64,000 nucleotides of DNA from UBA2336 sp964419145 (GCA_964419145.1 CAYQOM010000001.1:1-64000), one strand, 5' to 3'. Counted from the first letter of the stretch, positions 16,060 through 25,695 are shown. Program-made: numbers and translations. Notes: generated by a model from the letters alone, not told the origin.

Positions 16060-17598
16060 ATGAAATTCAGGGTTTTTATACAACTCACAGGTATCGTGTT
16101 GTCTCTTTCAACTGAACTGGCTGCCCAAAGCTTTGTGGAAAATGCCTTACTGTTCAGTCGAACGCGGCCCGGTGGCAGCGCCCGCATGCAGGCAATAGGT
16201 GGAGCACAAATTGCGTTGGGTGGCGATTTTAGTTCTGCCCTTTCCAATCCAGCCGGCTTGGGTATGTATAACCGATCAGAATTTACATTCACTCCCGGAT
16301 TGAATTTCTATAATACTGAAGCTGATCACCTCGGAACTTCACAAAAAGAAGCCACCAATAAGTTTACCATTCCTGGCTTGAGTTACGTTTTTAATTCACC
16401 AGACAACAAAGATGGTTTTTGGGGTGGATCATTTGGGATAAGCATGACACGCACAAATGATTTTAATTCTTTCATGCGGTACAGTGGTGACGATAATGTT
16501 TCATCCATTGTTGATTGGTTTATTCAGGATGCACAAGGGTTGAGCGAAAATGATTTATTAAGCAGTGACTTTCCAACAGGACTCGCGTACAGCAATTTTC
16601 TTTTCGAAGATTCAACTTTCTACGATGGGCCACAGGGATACTACTTTTCTGTGCTTGGTCTGTATCCTGATCCTGAAGACATTCGCCACCTGAGAAGACA
16701 AGGGTCTATTAAAACCAAAGGCGCTCAATACCAATGGTCACTTGCCTATGGAGGAAACTATAAAGACAAATTCTTTTTTGGAGCCAATGTTGGAATCTCC
16801 ACATTGAGGTATACATTTTCTTCCACGTATTCCGAATCAAACTTCTTCTTTGAACTTGATCCGGACTTTAACCCATTGGACAACCTTTTGCTTGAAGAAA
16901 CTATCGACATTGAAGGAACGGGTGTGAACCTCACACTGGGTGTAATTTTCAGGCCTGTAGACTTCCTTCAGGTGGGCGCTTCTTTTGCAACGCCAACATA
17001 TTATCAAATTACCGATAGCTATTTCGCAAGGTTTAGCACATTGTGGAATAATTATGATTACCTGGGAACCGGAACAATCCTTGACTCCGAAAGTTTTGAA
17101 TCCTTTGAACCCGTGATTGCAGAATACAACCTTACCACCCCCATGAAACTTAGTTTGGGCACCGCATTCTTTATTTCGAACTATGGTTTCATCTCCGGAG
17201 ATGTTGAGTTTATCAACTACAGAAAAGCCAAATATGCTTCTGACATCAGTGGCATTTCGTTCGATGGCGACAACGATGCTATTCTGGCTTCCTATCAAAA
17301 CACCATCAACTACCGTATTGGTGCCGAGTTTCGTCTTGAAGCTTTCCGGTTCCGTGCCGGATATAACATGCAAAGCAATCCATACAATACTTCCACTATT
17401 GATACCAACCGCAGCATTGAAACGATTAGCGCTGGAATAGGTGTGCGACTAACGAAATTCTTTATTGATTTTGCTCTTCTGCATTCTATGGCAGAAAGTG
17501 AATACAGTCCGTACGTATTTCAAAATAATACCGGTCCGCGGATTGACCTGAACAATGCACTTACAACCGGGATGGTTACCGTAGGCTTTACGTTTTAA
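16060..17598 (+). CDS. OmpP1/FadL-family outer-membrane transporter
   Basis: A 512-residue outer-membrane barrel of the kind that takes up long-chain fatty acids or other hydrophobic compounds. The ATG at 16060 is chosen over a TTG two codons earlier. After a signal peptide ending in ELAAQS come 'RPGGSARMQAIGGAQIALGG' and 'SSALSNPAGLGMYNRSEF', the N-terminal hatch motif (NPAGL) characteristic of this family. The rest alternates short beta strands and loops, with a C-terminal strand ending VTVGFTF whose final Phe is typical of barrels. It sits just downstream of the Trp-rich secreted protein. Its stop overlaps the aroK stop on the other strand by 4 bp. Confidence 0.85.
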   Translation: MKFRVFIQLTGIVLSLSTELAAQSFVENALLFSRTRPGGSARMQAIGGAQIALGGDFSSALSNPAGLGMYNRSEFTFTPGLNFYNTEADHLGTSQKEATNKFTIPGLSYVFNSPDNKDGFWGGSFGISMTRTNDFNSFMRYSGDDNVSSIVDWFIQDAQGLSENDLLSSDFPTGLAYSNFLFEDSTFYDGPQGYYFSVLGLYPDPEDIRHLRRQGSIKTKGAQYQWSLAYGGNYKDKFFFGANVGISTLRYTFSSTYSESNFFFELDPDFNPLDNLLLEETIDIEGTGVNLTLGVIFRPVDFLQVGASFATPTYYQITDSYFARFSTLWNNYDYLGTGTILDSESFESFEPVIAEYNLTTPMKLSLGTAFFISNYGFISGDVEFINYRKAKYASDISGISFDGDNDAILASYQNTINYRIGAEFRLEAFRFRAGYNMQSNPYNTSTIDTNRSIETISAGIGVRLTKFFIDFALLHSMAESEYSPYVFQNNTGPRIDLNNALTTGMVTVGFTF

Positions 17599-18095
17599 CG
17601 TACAAGCCTGGTAATGATCGTCATCACATCGGGATTGTCTTCGTGAATAACAATGCGTGCCTGCTCATAAAACGAGATCCGCGTTTCACGCAATGTGCTT
17701 AATGTTTCCGTAATTGATTTTGATCCCGCCAGTAAAGGTCGATTTTGCTTTTGCTCCGCTTGCAGGCGTTTTTCAAGTTCATAAACCGGAACATCCAGAA
17801 AAACAGTTACCCCCGCCTGGTTCATGATACCGATTCCGTCATGAAAGCATGGCGCGCCTCCACCAGTAGCCATTACAAAATCGGTGTGATCAGCAATGAA
17901 TTTTTGCAGCGTGTCTGATTCTATTTTGCGAAAAGCAGCTTCACCTTCGACAGCAAAAATTTCAGGAACACGTTTGCCGGAAAAATGTTCTATTTCCTCA
18001 TCTAAATCAAAGAATGTCGTTTGAATATGTGCAGCTAACCGCTTGCCGAGTGTCGTCTTTCCAGAACCGGGCAAACCAATCAAAAATAGTTTCAC
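17595..18095 (-). CDS. aroK: Shikimate kinase
   Basis: Phosphorylates shikimate to shikimate 3-phosphate, the fifth step of chorismate (aromatic amino acid) synthesis. The 166-residue length is normal. It contains the P-loop GLPGSGKTT (residues 8-16), the shikimate-binding FDLDEEIE, FRKIE, and the GGGAPC segment, plus the RPLL lid region. It is the last gene of a leftward operon and overlaps the preceding BT_3928-family gene by 4 bp. Confidence 0.95.
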   Translation of the reverse strand: MKLFLIGLPGSGKTTLGKRLAAHIQTTFFDLDEEIEHFSGKRVPEIFAVEGEAAFRKIESDTLQKFIADHTDFVMATGGGAPCFHDGIGIMNQAGVTVFLDVPVYELEKRLQAEQKQNRPLLAGSKSITETLSTLRETRISFYEQARIVIHEDNPDVMTIITRLVR

Positions 18096-19225
18096 GAACC
18101 TGAAATTAACTTCTTGAGTTCATCCGCAGCAGGTACATCGTTGTAATGCCACATGCCTTTTACCGTGCCATCAACCCAAAGGGTAAGTCCGGGGTTTGAC
18201 CGAATAATGGTTTTTAACACCGTGGCATCGGCAAAGTAATAGGGGGCTGCCCATTGATGTTCATGTCGGAAGGCCTCAACTTCAGCAGAAGAAGATGAGG
18301 TAAGAATAATTGATTCGGCCATGCCTTCCATGTCCTTAATCAATTTGGAAATACGATCAGCATTTTTTTCAGAAGCATGCTGCGCGTTGTACATTACAAT
18401 TAAAAGCTTAGCACCTTGAAAGGTTTGTTGGGTGTAATCCTCACCTTCCGGACTTTCAATCCGGTAATCGATAATTTTCGGGCGATCGCCTTCGCGAATC
18501 ACTTTGTCAACCCGATCAATAAACGTATAAGTAGAGTCTACCTGACTGAGTTGATCCATCGTAAACTCTTTACGTACACCTGCTTGTTCATAAATGAAAG
18601 TCATCACCACACTGTCGCGCTTGGCATCGGGTGGCAATTTCATTTGCTCCGGAATGTTGTTCCCGATTTTGTAAGCGCGGAAATCAATAAACGGCAAATG
18701 GCGAATCGCATAGATGCCCAGGAAAAAACTGATCAAGGTAACGCCAAGAATCACGGCATGCCCCTCACGGGTACGCAATACCGGATCATACGATTTGCGA
18801 TACCAAAACAAATGCAGGATGAACACAATCAGTATGAGATCTTTATAAAATGATTGCCACGGAGTCAATTTAATAGCATCGCCAAAGCATCCGCAATCGG
18901 TTACTTTGTTAAGGATGGCCGAGTAGCCTGTTAAAAACGTGAAGAAAATAATCAGCAACAACAACACGGTAGTGGTTAACTGCATGCGGTAATTAATGAG
19001 TACGGCTACACCCAACACAACTTCAAGCACAACCAGCACTAACCCGATATGCAGGGCATACGGAATAAACACCTGAAAAAAAGAGCCAAAGTCTGCTGAG
19101 AATACCTCAAAATATTCTTCAAGCTTAATTTCAGTTCCAACCGGATCATTCAGTTTAATCAATCCGGAAAAAATGAATAACCCACCAACAAAAATCCGTG
19201 AAAAGATGTCAATGTATTTTCTCAT
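18092..19225 (-). CDS. BT_3928-family membrane protein (DoxX/MauE-like with extra C-terminal domain)
   Basis: A 377-residue inner-membrane protein. It opens with a DoxX-like helix bundle of four transmembrane segments (about residues 8-145), including LFIFSGLIKLNDPVGTEIK and a TDCGCFGD motif with two cysteines, as in MauE-like thiol-linked proteins. One further membrane segment (about 155-180) leads to a soluble, probably periplasmic, domain of roughly 190 residues ending in a thioredoxin-like segment (LLIVMYNAQ ... 'GLTLWVDGTVKGMWHYND'). This matches the Bacteroidota family named after BT_3928. A redox role is plausible but unproven. It lies 4 bp after the DUF1599 gene and overlaps aroK. Confidence 0.8.
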   Translation of the reverse strand: MRKYIDIFSRIFVGGLFIFSGLIKLNDPVGTEIKLEEYFEVFSADFGSFFQVFIPYALHIGLVLVVLEVVLGVAVLINYRMQLTTTVLLLLIIFFTFLTGYSAILNKVTDCGCFGDAIKLTPWQSFYKDLILIVFILHLFWYRKSYDPVLRTREGHAVILGVTLISFFLGIYAIRHLPFIDFRAYKIGNNIPEQMKLPPDAKRDSVVMTFIYEQAGVRKEFTMDQLSQVDSTYTFIDRVDKVIREGDRPKIIDYRIESPEGEDYTQQTFQGAKLLIVMYNAQHASEKNADRISKLIKDMEGMAESIILTSSSSAEVEAFRHEHQWAAPYYFADATVLKTIIRSNPGLTLWVDGTVKGMWHYNDVPAADELKKLISGS

Positions 19226-19229
19226 ACGC

Positions 19230-19775
19230 TCAATTTTCTTTCAGCTTGATTAAACAAAATACCGCATAGTTGATCATATCCTGGTAATTGGCTTTTACCC
19301 CTTCACTTACCAGTGTTTTACCTTCGTTATCTTCAATTTGTTTCACCCTTAACAATTTCATAAGAATAATGTCGGTCATGGATTCTACGCGCATATCGCG
19401 CCATGCCTCTCCATAATCATGATTTTTATCTTGTTGAAGCGTAAAGGTTTCATTTATGGCTGCATCGTAAAGTGGTTCTACCTCCTCAACCGTCAATTCA
19501 GTTTTAGTTGACTCCTGAAGTTGCAATTGGAGCAAGGCAATCACGCAGTAATTGATGATGCCAATAAACTCATCGGCAACGGGGTCGCCCACGCGCTGCG
19601 CGCCCTTTTCCTGAATGCTACGGATACGTTTGGCTTTGATAAAAATCTGATCGGTAATGGCAGGCAGCCGCAAAATGCGCCAGGCCGTTCCATAATCTTT
19701 TGTCTTCTTAAGAAACAACGCTTTGCAGGTGGCGATCACCTGCTTATATTCGGTGGCAGTTTTTTCGTGTATCAT
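19230..19775 (-). CDS. DUF1599 domain protein
   Basis: A 181-residue cytoplasmic protein with two tandem copies of the DUF1599 domain. Each copy has the motif DYG-x-AWR: KKTKDYGTAWRILRL near residue 25 and KNHDYGEAWRDMRVESM near residue 125, followed by an 'IFIKAKRIRSIQE' / 'ILMKLLRVKQIED' helix. The domain has been linked by others to nucleotide modification, but its biochemical activity is not established. The ATG at 19775 is chosen because upstream in-frame codons lie inside folP. It is the first gene of the operon DUF1599 / BT_3928 / aroK, and its start codon overlaps the proposed folP start on the opposite strand. Confidence 0.85.
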   Translation of the reverse strand: MIHEKTATEYKQVIATCKALFLKKTKDYGTAWRILRLPAITDQIFIKAKRIRSIQEKGAQRVGDPVADEFIGIINYCVIALLQLQLQESTKTELTVEEVEPLYDAAINETFTLQQDKNHDYGEAWRDMRVESMTDIILMKLLRVKQIEDNEGKTLVSEGVKANYQDMINYAVFCLIKLKEN

Positions 19776-20652
19776 GATTTCAGCGGGGCAAAATACGGCA
19801 TTTTCAACAAACAAAACACTGAACATAAGCGGGCGATTACACTCCCTGAATACTCCGCTGGTTATGGGTGTTATTAACACCACTCCCGATAGTTTTTATG
19901 CCGGTAGCCGACAAATGGATGAAAAGGAAATCCTACATAACGTTGAAAAAATGTTGACGGATGGCGCTTCCATAATCGATATAGGTGGGTACTCTTCGCG
20001 ACCCGGAGCGGAACCTATCTCAGAAGCGGTAGAAGCACAGCGTGTGTTGCACCCAATAGCTGCAATTCGAAAAAGATTTCCGGAAATAATCATTACCGTT
20101 GACACCTTCCGATCGGCCATTGCCCGAAAAGCTGTGGATGCCGGGGCGGATATGATCAACGACATTTCGGGTGGTGAACTTGACCACGAAATGCACCACA
20201 CGGTTGCCCAACTTCAGGTGCCGTATATCTGCATGCACATGAAAGGCACACCCGAAACCATGAACAGTCTGGCAAACTATTCAAACCTGGAGCATGAAAT
20301 CATCGCGTACTTTCATCAGAAAATAGCTTCTTTACAAAAGGCTGGCGTGAAAGATATCATCATCGATCCCGGATTTGGCTTTGCCAAAACCATCGAACAG
20401 AATTTTCAATTGATGAATAACCTGAGTATGTTAAGCCTGCTAGGTAAACCTTTGTTGATTGGCATCTCCCGAAAATCCATGATCTGGAAAACCCTGCAAA
20501 CGTCACCTGAGCATGCGCTGAACGGAACTACTGCGCTGAATATGGTCGCGTTGATGAAGGGTGCATCCATTCTGCGCGTGCACGATGTAAAAGAAGCCGT
20601 TGAAACCGTGAAACTTTTTACACACCTCACCCAAGCTGTAGGCAGAGTTTAG
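19774..20652 (+). CDS. folP: Dihydropteroate synthase
   Basis: Joins p-aminobenzoate to dihydropterin pyrophosphate in folate synthesis. Hallmarks are VMGVINTTPDSF, 'IDIGGYSSRPGAEPI', NDISGG, the MHMKGTPETM loop, DPGFGFAKT and the C-terminal VHDVKEA. The frame extends upstream, but the ATG at 19774 is the only ATG that gives a complete first strand (LNISGRLHSL). It yields 292 residues and an N-terminus about ten residues longer than most family members, so the true start may be a non-standard codon further in. This start lies across from the DUF1599 start, within the palindrome TCATGA. cdaA follows after 13 bp. Confidence 0.93.
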   Translation: MISAGQNTAFSTNKTLNISGRLHSLNTPLVMGVINTTPDSFYAGSRQMDEKEILHNVEKMLTDGASIIDIGGYSSRPGAEPISEAVEAQRVLHPIAAIRKRFPEIIITVDTFRSAIARKAVDAGADMINDISGGELDHEMHHTVAQLQVPYICMHMKGTPETMNSLANYSNLEHEIIAYFHQKIASLQKAGVKDIIIDPGFGFAKTIEQNFQLMNNLSMLSLLGKPLLIGISRKSMIWKTLQTSPEHALNGTTALNMVALMKGASILRVHDVKEAVETVKLFTHLTQAVGRV

Positions 20653-20665
20653 TACCTTTACCTCA

Positions 20666-21529
20666 ATGATCTTTCTGTTCAAAATCGGCTTTCTGGATGT
20701 TACATGGGTTGACCTGGTGGATATTGGCCTGGTGAGCATTTTGTTGTACCAGGTGTACAAGCTGATTCGCGGAAGTATTGCCGTAAACATCTTCTTAGGC
20801 ATACTAGCGCTTTACCTCATTTACCTGATTGTGCGTGCCGCGCAAATGGAACTGCTGGCCACCATTCTCGGTCAGTTTATGGGTGTGGGTGTGCTGGCCA
20901 TGATCATTCTCTTTCAACCGGAAATACGAAAATTTCTGTTGGTGATCGGAAGAGGAACAGAATTCAGGGAAAATTTTTTAAAGACATTGGCGAACTGGCG
21001 GGGTGAATCCAACGATGAAACGGATGTGCACCAGATTATAGAAGCCGCTAAAACATTGAAAGGCACCAAAACCGGAGCATTGATTGTGTTTACACGCGAT
21101 ACCGCACTGAAGTTCTATGCAGAAACCGGAGATCCGTTGGACGCAGAAATAACAAAATCATTACTTCTTTCCATCTTCAACAAAACCAGCCCGCTGCATG
21201 ATGGTGCTGTTATCATTTACAAAGGGAGAATCAAAGCCGCACGTTGTGTATTGCCTGTGAGTGAAAACGATCATCTTCCTGCACATTTCGGTATGCGGCA
21301 TAGGGCCGCTGTGGGTATGTCGGAAAGTACGGACACGCTGGTGATGGCCATCTCCGAAGAAACCGGGCGATTAATACTTGCCCGAAATGGAAAATATTTA
21401 AAAGCGCTCAGGCTTAAACAGGTTGAGCAGAAAATACTGGAATACCTCAATAACAGCGAGCCTTCAAACTGGGATCAGGCTATTGTTGAAGAAGAGGCAC
21501 CTGCTGCAAAGAATGGCGTAAAAGCGTAG
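20666..21529 (+). CDS. cdaA: Diadenylate cyclase CdaA
   Basis: Makes cyclic di-AMP from two ATP. Three N-terminal transmembrane helices (about residues 15-85) anchor the enzyme; a short linker leads to the DAC (DisA_N) domain. Both catalytic motifs are intact: DGA at residues 179-181 (SPLHDGAVII) and RHR at 211-213 (FGMRHRAAVG), with SEETGRL near the end of the domain. Length (287) fits CdaA. folP is 13 bp upstream, a neighbourhood common in Bacteroidota. The next gene, a WD40-caspase, begins only 30 bp downstream and may be co-transcribed. Confidence 0.95.
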   Translation: MIFLFKIGFLDVTWVDLVDIGLVSILLYQVYKLIRGSIAVNIFLGILALYLIYLIVRAAQMELLATILGQFMGVGVLAMIILFQPEIRKFLLVIGRGTEFRENFLKTLANWRGESNDETDVHQIIEAAKTLKGTKTGALIVFTRDTALKFYAETGDPLDAEITKSLLLSIFNKTSPLHDGAVIIYKGRIKAARCVLPVSENDHLPAHFGMRHRAAVGMSESTDTLVMAISEETGRLILARNGKYLKALRLKQVEQKILEYLNNSEPSNWDQAIVEEEAPAAKNGVKA

Positions 21530-21559
21530 TTTCAATATCTCCTTAAAATAAGTCCTACT

Positions 21560-24500
21560 ATGAAAAGCATCGTTACAGCATGCGCATTGCTGTGCATGGG
21601 TATACTGGCATACAGTCAGCAACTGGAAACAATCATTCAAAAAGGACACGAGCTGGCAGTGGTTTCCGTTGCCATCAGTGCCGACAGTAACTTTATTGTT
21701 ACCGGAAGCAAAGATAAATCAGCAAAACTTTGGGATGTACGTAATGGCCGTGAAGTAAGAAGTTTCCTCGGGCATGAGCACACCGTTACCGCCCTTGATC
21801 TTTCGCACGATGGTAAGTATTTGATAACCGGCAGTTATGATAAGACTACCCGTCTCTGGGAAATCTCCACCGGAAAAGAAATTGCTGTTATTCCAAATGT
21901 TGACAATGGCATTGTTACCGATGTGGCTTTCGATCCGTTACAACGATTCTTTGTGATTGCTGCCAACAGCACCTCGGGTTATGGCGATACGGCCCGGGTT
22001 TACGATTTCAAAACAAGACGAGTGATTGCCAAACTCCGCATCAATCCGGATAAAGGATTAGGGCGCGGGATTGATATTGCCATTAGCCCCGATGGAAACC
22101 TGATAGCGATGGGTGAAGACAATCGTGTGGCTAATGTTTACAAAACTTCCGATTGGACAAAGGCGCATACCTTCGAGATCAAGGAGGGATTTTGTGGTGG
22201 ATGCGCCACGAAAGTAGTGTTCAGTCCGGATAATGCATTTCTCTATACAGCGGCTCATCGCGGTGCCGTAAAAAAAATTCGCTTATCGGATGAAACGGTT
22301 GTTAAGCAATACGAAGAAGATCCGGATAACGAATTAACCTCATTGGCGGTAAGTGGTGATGGAAAAAAAATTGCCCGTGCTACGGAAAATGACATCCGGG
22401 TGTGGGATACGGAATCAGGTGCTGAACTGGCGCAGCTAACTGCTGAACGTCAGGCTGATTTTCATCACATTGCTTTTTCCCTGAGCAGCAATTCGCTGAT
22501 CATCACCAGCGACAACAACACGGCCTTTGTTTGGGATTTCGCTGCAAATAAAACGGTTCAGGAATTTACCGGCCTGCTCAATCAACGTGACAAAGGTGGT
22601 CTTAATTACGATGCGAATTTTGTCTGGCAATCAGCGATAGCCAAATATGTACGCTTTAAAAACCACCTGATGATTACCAACGATGGCAAACAGCTCATCA
22701 AAGGAAAATTCGGAACAAAAGTAAAACGATGGGACATCGCCAGCGGGCAAACCGCTATGGAATACAGCGGGCATGCTAAAGCCGTGCTTTGCTACGACCT
22801 GTCGAAAGACGGAAGATTTATGCTCACCGGTGGCGGTGATGGAAAAGTAATTTTATGGGATGTTGCCCGTGGGGATTCAATAAAAGTATTTAAACCCCAT
22901 CGCGAACCGATTTTCGATATTCAATTCAGTCATGATGAAACCATGTTTGCCTGCTCCAGCTGGGATGCCACCATGCGCGTCTACGATTTGAATTTTGATA
23001 AAACGATTCAGTATTGGGATTATCAGAATAACTCGGTGTATAACCTGGCGTTTCATCCAAACGACTTGTACTTGTTTACTGCACAGCTAGACAATAGCCT
23101 GCAAATGACGGAATTGGATACCCGTACCTCCGTACGCTCCTTTGTTGGGCATACCGATGTAATTGCCTCAATACAGGTAAGCCCAGATCAGCAACAATTG
23201 CTTAGTGCCAGTTGGGATGGCACCATTCGCCTTTGGGACATTGCCACAGGCCTCATGACAAAAAAATTCAGGGATCATCGTGCGGCAGTACATGTGGCTA
23301 TTTTTAGTGCAGACGGAAAATTCATGTATTCGGCCGGTGCCGATCGAACCATCCGAATGTGGGACATTAGCACCACGAAAATTACACAGAAGTTTGAAGG
23401 GCACAATGCCGAAATCACTTCACTTCTGATCAGCCCTGATCAGAAAATGCTGATCAGCCACAGCGTAGATGGTGTAACGAAATTCTGGGACTTAACTACC
23501 GGTAAGGAATTTTTCGAGCACATTCACCTGGGTGAACGCGACTGGATGGCAAAAACACCGGAAGGATATTTTAGCGGCACACAGGATGCGCGCAAGTACA
23601 TCCATTTTGTTAGCGGCATGACTACCTATTCGGTTGATCAGTTTTTTGAAGAATTCTATCGTCCCGATTTATTGCCCCGCTTATTTCAAACACGCGGAAC
23701 AGGCAACCTGCAAGGCATTCAAGGAAAACTCAACAAATCACCATTACCAACTGTACGGCTGGCTACCTTACCTGCTTCAGATCCTTCTCAAGTTGAGGTG
23801 TATGTAAAACTAACCGACAATGGCGGTGGCGTTGAGAACTTCCGGCTATTCCACAACGGAAAAAATATTGTGATCAATCGCGCTGAATTGAAGTTACCTT
23901 CAGGTAAAGATGCATCCACCACATACAAGCAAGTAATTAACCTGGTAGGAGGATCAAATACATTTACGGCTATTGCCGCTAACCGAAGTCGTGTTGATTC
24001 CGAACCGGCCACGGCAGAGCTTGTTTCAGATATCGCAACGCGAAACAGCGTTTGCTACATTCTGGCCGTAGGCATCAATCAATATAAAAATCCGAGGCTT
24101 AACCTAAACTACGCCAAGCCAGATGCACAATCGTTTATAGAAGTTATGGATGAGCGGTCCAAAAATCTGTTCAATCACATTGAGCTTCACACCTTATACG
24201 ATGATGAAGCGTCACGCGTCAACATTCTGAAAAGCCTGGAGGATCTGTCGAAAAAAATACACCCCGAAGATGTTTTCATTTTCTACTACGCAGGCCATGG
24301 CAGTATGGTTGAAGACCGGTTCTTTCTTATACCAACTGAAAGTTTGCGTTTATACGATTTAGCAGCCTTGCAAAAAGAAGCGTTGGAGGCATCCGTGCTT
24401 CAGGAGAAATTCAAGTCCATCAAAGCACTGAAACAACTCATTGTGATGGATGCGTGTCAGTCGGGCGGTTCGGTTGAATTGTTGGCCAACCGCGGTGCAG

Positions 24501-24808
24501 CCGAAGAAAAAGCAATCGCCCAACTTTCACGAAGTGCGGGCATTCATGTGATGGCCTCAGCTGGTAGTGAACAATTTGCTACTGAGTTTGCGGAACTCGG
24601 GCACGGATTGTTTACGTATGTATTGATTCAGGCGTTGAGTGGTGAAGCCGATGGTGCTCCACGCGATGGAAAAGTGACCATCTACGAACTGAAATCATAC
24701 ATCGATGACCAGGTTCCGGAAATGACCAAAAAATTAAAAGGAAAGCCCCAGTACCCGTATACGTTTTCGCGCGGGCAGGACTTTCCAATTATTCTTGAAG
24801 AGAAATGA
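21560..24808 (+). CDS. Secreted WD40-repeat protein with C-terminal caspase-like (C14) peptidase domain
   Basis: A 1082-residue fusion. A signal peptide (MKSIVTACALLCMGILAYSQ) is followed by about 13-14 WD40 repeats (residues about 30-640), many ending in the W-D dipeptide, e.g. KSAKLWDV, GTIRLWDI and RTIRMWDI, enough for two beta-propellers. A linker with a beta-sandwich look (about 700-825) leads to a caspase-family peptidase domain (about 828-1075). The catalytic dyad is intact: His913 in YYAGHGS and Cys966 in MDACQSGG. The family cuts after basic or acidic residues depending on subgroup; specificity cannot be read here. The signal peptide indicates action in the periplasm or outside the cell, unlike most bacterial caspase homologues. 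It lies 30 bp downstream of cdaA. Confidence 0.88.
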   Translation: MKSIVTACALLCMGILAYSQQLETIIQKGHELAVVSVAISADSNFIVTGSKDKSAKLWDVRNGREVRSFLGHEHTVTALDLSHDGKYLITGSYDKTTRLWEISTGKEIAVIPNVDNGIVTDVAFDPLQRFFVIAANSTSGYGDTARVYDFKTRRVIAKLRINPDKGLGRGIDIAISPDGNLIAMGEDNRVANVYKTSDWTKAHTFEIKEGFCGGCATKVVFSPDNAFLYTAAHRGAVKKIRLSDETVVKQYEEDPDNELTSLAVSGDGKKIARATENDIRVWDTESGAELAQLTAERQADFHHIAFSLSSNSLIITSDNNTAFVWDFAANKTVQEFTGLLNQRDKGGLNYDANFVWQSAIAKYVRFKNHLMITNDGKQLIKGKFGTKVKRWDIASGQTAMEYSGHAKAVLCYDLSKDGRFMLTGGGDGKVILWDVARGDSIKVFKPHREPIFDIQFSHDETMFACSSWDATMRVYDLNFDKTIQYWDYQNNSVYNLAFHPNDLYLFTAQLDNSLQMTELDTRTSVRSFVGHTDVIASIQVSPDQQQLLSASWDGTIRLWDIATGLMTKKFRDHRAAVHVAIFSADGKFMYSAGADRTIRMWDISTTKITQKFEGHNAEITSLLISPDQKMLISHSVDGVTKFWDLTTGKEFFEHIHLGERDWMAKTPEGYFSGTQDARKYIHFVSGMTTYSVDQFFEEFYRPDLLPRLFQTRGTGNLQGIQGKLNKSPLPTVRLATLPASDPSQVEVYVKLTDNGGGVENFRLFHNGKNIVINRAELKLPSGKDASTTYKQVINLVGGSNTFTAIAANRSRVDSEPATAELVSDIATRNSVCYILAVGINQYKNPRLNLNYAKPDAQSFIEVMDERSKNLFNHIELHTLYDDEASRVNILKSLEDLSKKIHPEDVFIFYYAGHGSMVEDRFFLIPTESLRLYDLAALQKEALEASVLQEKFKSIKALKQLIVMDACQSGGSVELLANRGAAEEKAIAQLSRSAGIHVMASAGSEQFATEFAELGHGLFTYVLIQALSGEADGAPRDGKVTIYELKSYIDDQVPEMTKKLKGKPQYPYTFSRGQDFPIILEEK

Positions 24809-24816
24809 TTACTGTT

Positions 24817-25695
24817 TTATCGGGTATGAATCAACATTCGGCTTTGGGGAATATCAATAGTAATGACCTTGTCTTTAAATAGGATACTACCAATCAATCC
24901 ATCATATATAAGTTTTTCTTTGAAAGCTACCGTCACATGCTCAAGCCGAACATCCTGTGTACCAGAAAGCGAAAGGGACGGAATTGTGGTGGTGTAGGTT
25001 TGATTTTGTCCTGCCGTTAAATCTTGCTCGGTGGCCTTTTTTACGGTTGCTGCTTCCGGATCAATATTCATTTTCTTCATGTAGAAGGGATTGAGCAATG
25101 GCCTGAAAAATCCAGAGCCTGTATCAAATTCAGCTTGACAGGTTAATGAATCATTAAGTTTCAGTTCGATGAACATATCTAAAAATCGGTTTGTCATTCT
25201 ATGAAAATAGAGAGGAACTGATGTTGATTGCTTCTCGAGCTTCTTCATTGACTCTGCGTTCTCCAGTCGAATTTCTTTTTTTACATAATCGATCGTTATG
25301 GGCGTGTCCTCATAAAGTTTGGCTGATATCAATCCATCAACTCCATACTGATCCAATGGCGGAAAATATCCGACAAACGGATTTTCTTGCTTTAATGAAC
25401 CCAACGAAATAGACTGAATCCTGTACCCATCAACATCTATACGATCACCATTATGACGAAAACCGGTGCCAACGGTAATAAAGTCGGCTGTACCTTTAAT
25501 TTTATTAAAAAATTTTGTGCCGATAACGTGGCCACCTGCGCCCGTATCAAATATAAAATAGCCCGAATGTTCATCGTTTAATTTTACTTGCACAATGATG
25601 TGGCCATTTTCTGTCAATTGGAATGGAATTACCTCTTGCGACCAGGCTACACATCTGAAAACAAGAAATACAAATAGTAGTGTGAATTGCCTCAT
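24817..25695 (-). CDS. Retropepsin-like aspartic protease with two DTG motifs
   Basis: A 292-residue protein with a signal peptide (residues 1-19, VAWSQ). Two aspartyl-protease half-sites are seen: IFDTGAGGHVI (Asp50) and AEFDTGSGFF (Asp191), each followed by hydrophobic strands, so a single chain may form the whole pepsin-like active site that retropepsins make by dimerisation. The C-terminal 'YDGLIGSILFKDKVITID' matches the flap-to-strand segment of bacterial aspartyl protease families. Probably periplasmic. Substrate unknown. It converges with the WD40-caspase gene with only 8 bp between the stops. Confidence 0.8.
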   Translation of the reverse strand: MRQFTLLFVFLVFRCVAWSQEVIPFQLTENGHIIVQVKLNDEHSGYFIFDTGAGGHVIGTKFFNKIKGTADFITVGTGFRHNGDRIDVDGYRIQSISLGSLKQENPFVGYFPPLDQYGVDGLISAKLYEDTPITIDYVKKEIRLENAESMKKLEKQSTSVPLYFHRMTNRFLDMFIELKLNDSLTCQAEFDTGSGFFRPLLNPFYMKKMNIDPEAATVKKATEQDLTAGQNQTYTTTIPSLSLSGTQDVRLEHVTVAFKEKLIYDGLIGSILFKDKVITIDIPQSRMLIHTR

